Shown here: positions 20,695-25,759 of the stretch, one piece after another | How the letters are laid out: every line of letters begins with the position of its first letter | How positions within the stretch are numbered: the stretch's first letter is position 1 | Origin: QHXQ01 sp036389375 | Lineage (GTDB): Bacteria > Acidobacteriota > Blastocatellia > Pyrinomonadales > Pyrinomonadaceae | Assembly: GCA_036389375.1 (NCBI GenBank) | Contig: DASVQA010000144.1 | Span: forward strand, 1-25,759 | Direction of reading: 5' to 3' | DNA: 25,759 nt | Position numbers and translations under genes: made by a program | The notes under the pieces: generated by a model | Database searches by the model: none | Told to the model about the DNA's origin: nothing | What the model saw: the letters and a program-made list of their open reading frames with translations, nothing else

Positions 20695-23559
20695 TCACTT
20701 CATCGCCGCCGCGCCCGCACCATAGTCGAGCGTGGGCGCGCAGTCCGGCCCGCTCGCGTAGGCGATCATGGCGTCGAGCAGGTGCGTGGCGTAAGGGTCG
20801 CGCCCGTAATCGTCGAAGTTGAAAGTCGTCAACAACGCGCGCCCGTTGCCTGCGCGTAGCTGCACGGCGAGGGCGGCGTTGTTATTCAACCAGCCGTAGA
20901 AGACGCCCGCGAGCACGTCCTCGTAGTGCGCGCCCGGCACGTCCTGAATCACGAAGCGCGGCACGACGCGCGCGGATTCAAAACCGAGAATATTGGTGAA
21001 CCCGACCGCCGCGAAGGGCGAGGGCGCAGAGGCGCGGATCCAGTTGAAGTTCGTCACCCAGTTGCCGTCGAGATCAGACCCGGCGCGCGGGGTGATCTTG
21101 AACGGCGCGCTCGGCGGGAGCGCCTCTTTCGTGTTGGCAATGATGAGCGCACGCCCGCCTGCGCGCAGGTGGCGCTCCACCCTGTTGTCGAGCGTGCTGG
21201 CGACAATCAACGTCGGCCGGTTAAGCGGCGCGAGGTCAACGTCGGGCCGCAGCAGCGTGTAGCCAGCGGCGGTGAGTTGTGCGGGCTTGAGCGCGAGCGC
21301 ACGTTTCGGATCGTGGAAACTGAGCGCGGTCTGCACGGCCGCGTGCGGCTTCGGATAGACGAAGACCTCCGCGCTGTTCTCCGCGATGACACGGTCTGCG
21401 CCGTCGATCAGTTCGACGCGTATGCGCTGGCGCTCAGGGCGCGCGACCTGCGGCGCAGGCCACGCGCGGCGGGCAACGGGCGTGACGCTCGCGGGCGCAG
21501 GCGCTTGCGCGAGAGGCTGCACGCCCAAGCGTCGCCCGCGCTCCGTGCGCCAGCGCAGCGTTGCGCCGCGCAGGTCGCGCTGGCTGTAGTGCGAGAGCAA
21601 GACCTCGAACTGCATCGGCTCGCCGCTCGTGTAGTTGTGCTTGTCCGTGCGCGCGATGAGCAGGTCGGGCTGTTGAATCTTCGCCAGTTCGGCCGCGTAG
21701 GCTTTCGGCTCGCGCCACATGCTCATGAGGCCGTTGGCTTCCCAGTTGATGTCTGTGAACTCGGTGATGACGTAGCCTTGAATCGAAGCGTAGCGGCGGA
21801 TCTCTTCGATCTCGTGTTTGAGCGAGACGAACTGATGCCACTGGGTCGCTTCAGCGAGTGCATCGTAGTCGCGGAAGACGGTGGCGAGTTTGAACTCTCG
21901 GAAGCGGTCGAAGAGACCGGCGGGGCGCGTGACGGGGCGACCACCGAAGTCGCGCTCGAACCACCAGGGCAAATCTTTCGGCAGATGCGGCAAGCCCCAG
22001 TTGCCAAACTCCGAGACGACGAGCGGCTCGCGGCCCGTCTCTTCCGCGTCGCCGTGCGGGCTGAAGTTCCACTTGGGGCGCGCGGCGAAATCCGCGACCC
22101 ACTTATCGAAGGGTTGATAATCGTCGGGGATCGAGTTGTAGCGATGATTGTCTGTGATGTCGGTCTTGAGGTGGAAGTTGTTGCAGCAGGCGCTATTGTC
22201 CACGATGAGGCGACCGAGCGGCGCGGTCAGCCGCTTGGCTCGGTCGAAGGCGGCGCGCAGCCAGCGCCGGCTCTCGGCTTCGCGCGCGAGGTTTGCGCCC
22301 CAGCCTTCGTTGATGATGGACTGGATAATGATCGAAGGATGATTCCAATCGCGCGCCACCATTTCGCGGAAGATGGCTTCGCCGCGCTCGGCCGCCACGG
22401 GCGCGAAGTGGTCAAAGTCGTTCCAAGACGGAATTTCGTACCAGACGAGCATGCCGACCTCGTCCGCCGCTGCAAGATAACTCGGATCGCAGACCTTGAT
22501 GTGACAGCGCAGCACATTGAGACCCATGCGCTTGCCCTGCAACATCTGCGCGCGCACGTACTCTTTCGACGGCGGCGTGTAGATCGTCTCCGGGTAGAAA
22601 TCCTGATCGAGCGCCGCGACCATGTAGAACGGCTCGCCGTTCAGGTAAAACTGCCCGGCGCGCGCCTCGAACGTGCGGAAGCCGAATCGCTCCGTCAGGG
22701 TATCGTTGTCGTTGAGCTTCACCTCGACGGAATAGAGCGCGGGGTGCGCGGGACTCCAAAGCTGCGGTGCGCGCACGCGCCCCGTGAAAGTGCGCTGCAA
22801 AAGCGTGATGCCCCCGCCGCCCGTCTTAAACTCGACGCGCCCGTTTGCATCTCTGACGACTACTTCAATCGGATTCGGGTCTTGCGAAGCCTGCCCGGCC
22901 AGTTGCACTTCGACGCTGACTTCGCCGTCCGCGTGCGGCGTCACATGGATGCGCTCAAGATAGAGACTCGGGCGCACCTCAAGCGTGACCGGCTGCCAGA
23001 TGCCGCCGGTCTGGACGTACCAGTTCTGTTTGCCGTGCGGGATTTCGTTGTAGAGCATGCGGGGAAAACGCGCACGGTTCTCCCGCTCGTCCATCGGCGG
23101 ATCGACGACGCGCACGGCCAGTTCGTTGCGCCCCGCGTGCAGCGCGCCCGTGATGTCGAAGGTGAAAGGCGTATAACCGCCTTCATGCGTGCCGACGGCT
23201 TTACCGTTGACGAAGACCTCGCTGTAATAATCGACCGCGCCGAAGCGCAGGAGCGCACGCCGGTCGCCGCCGAGGTCGGGCGCGACGAACGTGGTGCGAT
23301 ACCACGCGACGCCCATGTAGTCGCGCAGGTCTGCGAACTGCGCGTTCCACGAAACACCGACGCGCACATCGCGCCAGCCGGCGGCACTGTCGAGGTCGGA
23401 GGCTTTGCGCGTGCCCGCTTGATCCGCGAGAAACTGCCAGCCCTGGGCAAGCTCGACGGATTGCGTCTGCGCCGATACGGGGCCGACGAGCCAGAGCAGC
23501 GCGCCGAGGAGCGGCCACATAAGCAGCAGGGCGCGGCGGGCTTGAGCGTGTGTGTTCAT
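20695..23559 (-). CDS. Secreted GH2-family glycoside hydrolase (beta-galactosidase/glucuronidase type)
   Basis: 954 residues with a signal peptide ending near residue 30 (LVGPVSAQ). Domains in order are: a GH2 jelly-roll sugar-binding domain (about 35-200; VAWYRTTFVAPDL, VFVNGKAVGTHEGGYTPFTFDIT), an Ig-like domain (about 200-300) and the TIM barrel (about 300-600). The acid/base Glu418 lies in IINEGWG and the nucleophile Glu517 in VVSEFGNWG. A long C-terminal region (about 650-954) follows, containing beta-sandwich and possible Rossmann-like segments (PTLIVAST, AGGRALIIANTKEAL) and ending in a Gly/Ala tail. It probably removes beta-linked galactose, glucuronic acid or a related unit from plant or exopolysaccharide. 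It lies 40 nt after the ConA-like protein gene. Confidence 0.9.
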   Translation of the reverse strand: MNTHAQARRALLLMWPLLGALLWLVGPVSAQTQSVELAQGWQFLADQAGTRKASDLDSAAGWRDVRVGVSWNAQFADLRDYMGVAWYRTTFVAPDLGGDRRALLRFGAVDYYSEVFVNGKAVGTHEGGYTPFTFDITGALHAGRNELAVRVVDPPMDERENRARFPRMLYNEIPHGKQNWYVQTGGIWQPVTLEVRPSLYLERIHVTPHADGEVSVEVQLAGQASQDPNPIEVVVRDANGRVEFKTGGGGITLLQRTFTGRVRAPQLWSPAHPALYSVEVKLNDNDTLTERFGFRTFEARAGQFYLNGEPFYMVAALDQDFYPETIYTPPSKEYVRAQMLQGKRMGLNVLRCHIKVCDPSYLAAADEVGMLVWYEIPSWNDFDHFAPVAAERGEAIFREMVARDWNHPSIIIQSIINEGWGANLAREAESRRWLRAAFDRAKRLTAPLGRLIVDNSACCNNFHLKTDITDNHRYNSIPDDYQPFDKWVADFAARPKWNFSPHGDAEETGREPLVVSEFGNWGLPHLPKDLPWWFERDFGGRPVTRPAGLFDRFREFKLATVFRDYDALAEATQWHQFVSLKHEIEEIRRYASIQGYVITEFTDINWEANGLMSMWREPKAYAAELAKIQQPDLLIARTDKHNYTSGEPMQFEVLLSHYSQRDLRGATLRWRTERGRRLGVQPLAQAPAPASVTPVARRAWPAPQVARPERQRIRVELIDGADRVIAENSAEVFVYPKPHAAVQTALSFHDPKRALALKPAQLTAAGYTLLRPDVDLAPLNRPTLIVASTLDNRVERHLRAGGRALIIANTKEALPPSAPFKITPRAGSDLDGNWVTNFNWIRASAPSPFAAVGFTNILGFESARVVPRFVIQDVPGAHYEDVLAGVFYGWLNNNAALAVQLRAGNGRALLTTFNFDDYGRDPYATHLLDAMIAYASGPDCAPTLDYGAGAAAMK

Positions 23560-23599
23560 TCGTTTCGGCGTCTCGCCGTGGCTCTATCTGCTGGGCCGT

Positions 23600-24319
23600 T
23601 CACTTCGCGGTGACGATACGCACCGATTCCCAGTCGTTCTCGGACGAGCCGAAGCCGTAGAGCATGAGGCGGAACGTGCGCGGCAGGTTCTTGATCGTTC
23701 TGGTCAAGGCAACCTGTGCGTCCTGCGGCGCGCCGTCGGGCTTGTTGACGACGAACAGATATTCGTCGCCGCGCCGGACGATGCTCAGAACGGGGCGGTC
23801 GAACTTCAGACCGAGTTTGCCGTTGTCTAACCGCTCGCCTGTGCCGTCAATGACCGACCACGCTTCCAGCGTCCGCTCGCTCGTGTAAAGCCACTCGACG
23901 CGGTTGCGCCCGGAGCCGTCGAACATGAGCGTCAAGGTCGCGCGCCCGATGTCGGAAGCCTTGTCGCCCGCTTCAGGCAGTTGCGCCAGCACGCGCGCCA
24001 CCTGTCCTTCGACGATGAAGCGGTCGGCGCTGAAAGTCGGTTTCGTGCGGACGCCCGCGCGGGTCTTACTGCCGCTGCGCAGACGCAGTTGCCCGTCCTT
24101 GACTTCGAGTTTGCCGCCGCCCGCGCCCTCGAAGGTGAACCGCTCCCACTTCGTCTCGTCGAGTTTGTCGCCGTTGAAGTCGTCAGCCCACGTGTCGAAC
24201 TGCGGCGTTGATGGCTGCGTGCCCGTCGCCGGTTTTGCTGCCTCCTGCGCGCGGCTACCAAACGCGCCGCTAACGCATAGCATCATGGCCAGCACCAGAC
24301 TTGCGCCGAACTTTTTCAT
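23600..24319 (-). CDS. Secreted ConA-like/LamG-type beta-sandwich protein
   Basis: 239 residues from ATG 24319, with Shine-Dalgarno GGAGGG (24325-24330) 5 nt upstream; a GTG at 24325 overlaps that site and is rejected. A signal peptide (MKKFGASLVLAMMLCVSGAFGSRA) precedes a Pro/Thr linker. A single domain follows, starting DTWADDFNGDKLDETKWERF, a typical opening of ConA-like lectin/glucanase or DUF1080-like domains. Strands such as KLEVKDGQLRLRSGSKTRAG and FRLMLYGFGSSENDWESVRIVTAK complete the fold. No EXDXXE-type glucanase catalytic motif is apparent, so it is more likely a carbohydrate-binding or accessory protein. It lies 18 nt after the TPR gene and 40 nt before the GH2 gene. Confidence 0.78.
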   Translation of the reverse strand: MKKFGASLVLAMMLCVSGAFGSRAQEAAKPATGTQPSTPQFDTWADDFNGDKLDETKWERFTFEGAGGGKLEVKDGQLRLRSGSKTRAGVRTKPTFSADRFIVEGQVARVLAQLPEAGDKASDIGRATLTLMFDGSGRNRVEWLYTSERTLEAWSVIDGTGERLDNGKLGLKFDRPVLSIVRRGDEYLFVVNKPDGAPQDAQVALTRTIKNLPRTFRLMLYGFGSSENDWESVRIVTAK

Positions 24320-24337
24320 GCTCACCCTCCCTGTTGG

Positions 24338-25759
24338 TTAAAAGCGCACGTCGGCAAGGCGACGGACGAGGTCGCGTCGCCCGGTCGTGCGCTGCTCTTT
24401 TTCCGTGTCGCTCAGTTGTTTGAAGGCCGCCAACTCTTTCTGTGCGTCCGGCGTGCGCTTGAGCCGGACGTAGACGCGGCTCAACTGATAATGCGCTTCG
24501 GCCAGATCGGGCGCGAGTTGGACGGCGCGCTCAAGCTGCGCGGCGGCTTCCGGCCAACGCTCGCCGCGCACGTAGAGTTTGGCTAACGCGAGGCGCGCGG
24601 ACGCAAGCGAGGGATCGAGTTCGATGGCGCGCGCGAGATATTTTTCGGCCCGCGCAAAATCAACGTCGGGCAGTTTCAGTTGCACGTCGGCCGCCAGATA
24701 GTAAGGGACGGCGAGCCGGTCGTCGGCGGCGATGGTGCGCTCGTAGAGTTCTATGGCGCGGGCATACTCGCCGCGCTCGGCGTAGGTTGTGCCGAGATAG
24801 GCGAGCGCGGGCGTGGACTTCGGATCGAGCGCGAGCGAACGCTTGAAAGAGGCTTCCGCCTCGTTATTCTGCCCGTTGACGAGTTGGGCGATGCCGAGCG
24901 CGAGCCAGAGCGAGGCGGACTGCGGAAACTGTTTGAGCGACTCTTGCAGCCGGATGATGGCGGCGGCGGGCGCGTGCGAATCCGTCAGCAGCAGCCCGTA
25001 GCGAAAATGATAAGTCTCGTCGGCCGGCGCGAGCGCCAGCGCCCGCCGCATCGCGGGAATGGCGTTCTCGTAGTAGCCGCCGGCCGCGTACACGTCGGCC
25101 AGCGTTGCATAGACGGGCGCGGCTTCGACGCCGCGCGCAACGGCCGTTTCCAGCACACGCCCTGCCGCCTTGATGTCGCGCTGTTGCAGGTAGGCGCGTG
25201 CGAGCGTGACCGACGCCGACACGTTCGCAGGGTCGGCGGCGAGGGCCGCGCTCGCTTCTTTACTGGCTTCGGCAAAGAGGCGGGCGGCCAAGAGAGCCGC
25301 CGCGAGTTCGGCGCGGGCGGGCGCGGCGCTTGCCTCATTTGCCTGCTCAAGCCGGGTCGCGTAGGCGAGATAATGACGGGCCGCGCCCTCTCTATCACCG
25401 AGCCGGAGCGAGGTGACGACGAGCGCGCGGGCAATTTCGTAGTCGGGCGCAAGGGCGTCGGCGCGGGCGAACAGGTCGCGGGCGGCGCGCAGGTCTTCGG
25501 GCGTGCCGGCGGCGAAACGTATCTGCGCGAGATTGACGAGCGCGCTCGGTTGGTCGCGGTCGAGTTTGAGCGAAGCCTCGAACTGCGCCTGCGCCTCCGT
25601 CGTGCGCCCCAGCCGCAGCAGGCTCGCGCCGTAGTTGTTGCGCGCGGAGGCAAGCTGCGGCGCGGCGCGGGCGGCGGCGGCAAACTGCCGTTCGGCCTCG
25701 GCCAGATCGCCCGACTGATCGGCCATGACGCCGAGATAGGTGTGCGCTTCGACGTTGTG
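24338..25759 (-). CDS. Large tetratricopeptide-repeat protein (5' end beyond window)
   Basis: 473 residues are visible; the frame stays open to the window edge (HNVEAHTYLGV precedes the first internal Met at 25726), so the true start is outside. Successive 34-residue TPR units fill the sequence, for example ARNNYGASLLRLGRTTEAQAQFEASLKLD, APVYATLADVYAAGGYYENAIPAMRRALALAP and STPALAYLGTTYAERGEYARAIELYERTI. About a dozen repeats make a protein-binding superhelix. In acidobacterial genomes such proteins often accompany secreted enzymes, but no partner can be named. It is the first visible gene of the long minus-strand run, so the operon promoter is not in this window. Confidence 0.88.
   Translation of the reverse strand, partial: HNVEAHTYLGVMADQSGDLAEAERQFAAAARAAPQLASARNNYGASLLRLGRTTEAQAQFEASLKLDRDQPSALVNLAQIRFAAGTPEDLRAARDLFARADALAPDYEIARALVVTSLRLGDREGAARHYLAYATRLEQANEASAAPARAELAAALLAARLFAEASKEASAALAADPANVSASVTLARAYLQQRDIKAAGRVLETAVARGVEAAPVYATLADVYAAGGYYENAIPAMRRALALAPADETYHFRYGLLLTDSHAPAAAIIRLQESLKQFPQSASLWLALGIAQLVNGQNNEAEASFKRSLALDPKSTPALAYLGTTYAERGEYARAIELYERTIAADDRLAVPYYLAADVQLKLPDVDFARAEKYLARAIELDPSLASARLALAKLYVRGERWPEAAAQLERAVQLAPDLAEAHYQLSRVYVRLKRTPDAQKELAAFKQLSDTEKEQRTTGRRDLVRRLADVRF

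Noticed and set aside
20926..23613. An 895-codon open frame on the plus strand opposite the GH2 gene
   Set aside because: It is an antisense shadow of a GC-rich gene: Arg/Ala-rich translation, no domain, no ribosome site, while the minus strand encodes a complete GH2 enzyme.

Overview
The window is GC-rich, tightly packed DNA from a diderm bacterium: it encodes a TolC-type outer-membrane protein, Sec signal peptides and a lipoprotein. Gene content and style (a glycine-rich single-RRM protein next to an RhlE helicase and IF-1, large secreted glycosidases, frequent GTG/TTG starts, long co-directional runs) suggest an Acidobacteriota-like organism, perhaps Blastocatellia. That placement is inference; no rRNA or tRNA gene is present to confirm it.

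Region 1 (1-3711, minus strand) is a drug or solvent efflux operon. A MarR repressor is followed by a TolC-like outer-membrane protein, an EmrA/HlyD-like adaptor, and the first 34 codons of a further gene cut by the window edge, probably the inner-membrane pump. The marR promoter matches the sigma-70 consensus perfectly (TTGACA, 16 bp, TATAAT) and lies so close to the ATG that the transcript should be nearly leaderless.

Region 2 (about 3830-7522, plus strand) holds information-processing genes: yraN, an RRM RNA-binding protein, an RhlE-like DEAD-box helicase, infA (TTG start), a zinc-ribbon/SH3-like protein and a 74-residue conserved-looking protein. The RNA-binding protein has a 337-nt leader whose last hairpin can cover its Shine-Dalgarno sequence. 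The set resembles a cold-shock or RNA-remodelling module. The region ends at a very long inverted repeat (arms 29-30 nt) shared with the convergent minus-strand genes.

Region 3 (7624-25759, minus strand) is one co-directional run of 14 genes with gaps of at most 119 nt, entering from beyond the right edge. Its upstream part is a carbohydrate-use locus: TPR protein, secreted ConA-like protein, secreted GH2 enzyme, LacI regulator, secreted GH43, a furanose-type ABC transporter resembling YtfQ/YtfR/YtfT/YjfF, and a second GH43 inserted between the two permease genes. Its downstream part is a compact sulfation cassette: a PhyH-type Fe(II)/2-oxoglutarate oxygenase, a Sat-CysC fusion making PAPS, a tiny stand-alone Nif11-domain protein, and a PAPS sulfotransferase whose start overlaps the Nif11 stop (ATGA). 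I regard this cassette as the best candidate for an undescribed system: hydroxylation, a dedicated sulfate donor and a sulfotransferase coupled to a Nif11 peptide.

Other notable structure: a 7-nt-periodic inverted repeat lies exactly between ytfQ and ytfR and leaves ytfR without a Shine-Dalgarno sequence, and the two GH43 genes share patches of almost identical DNA within otherwise diverged sequence. I see no CRISPR array, transposase, tRNA, rRNA or replication origin.
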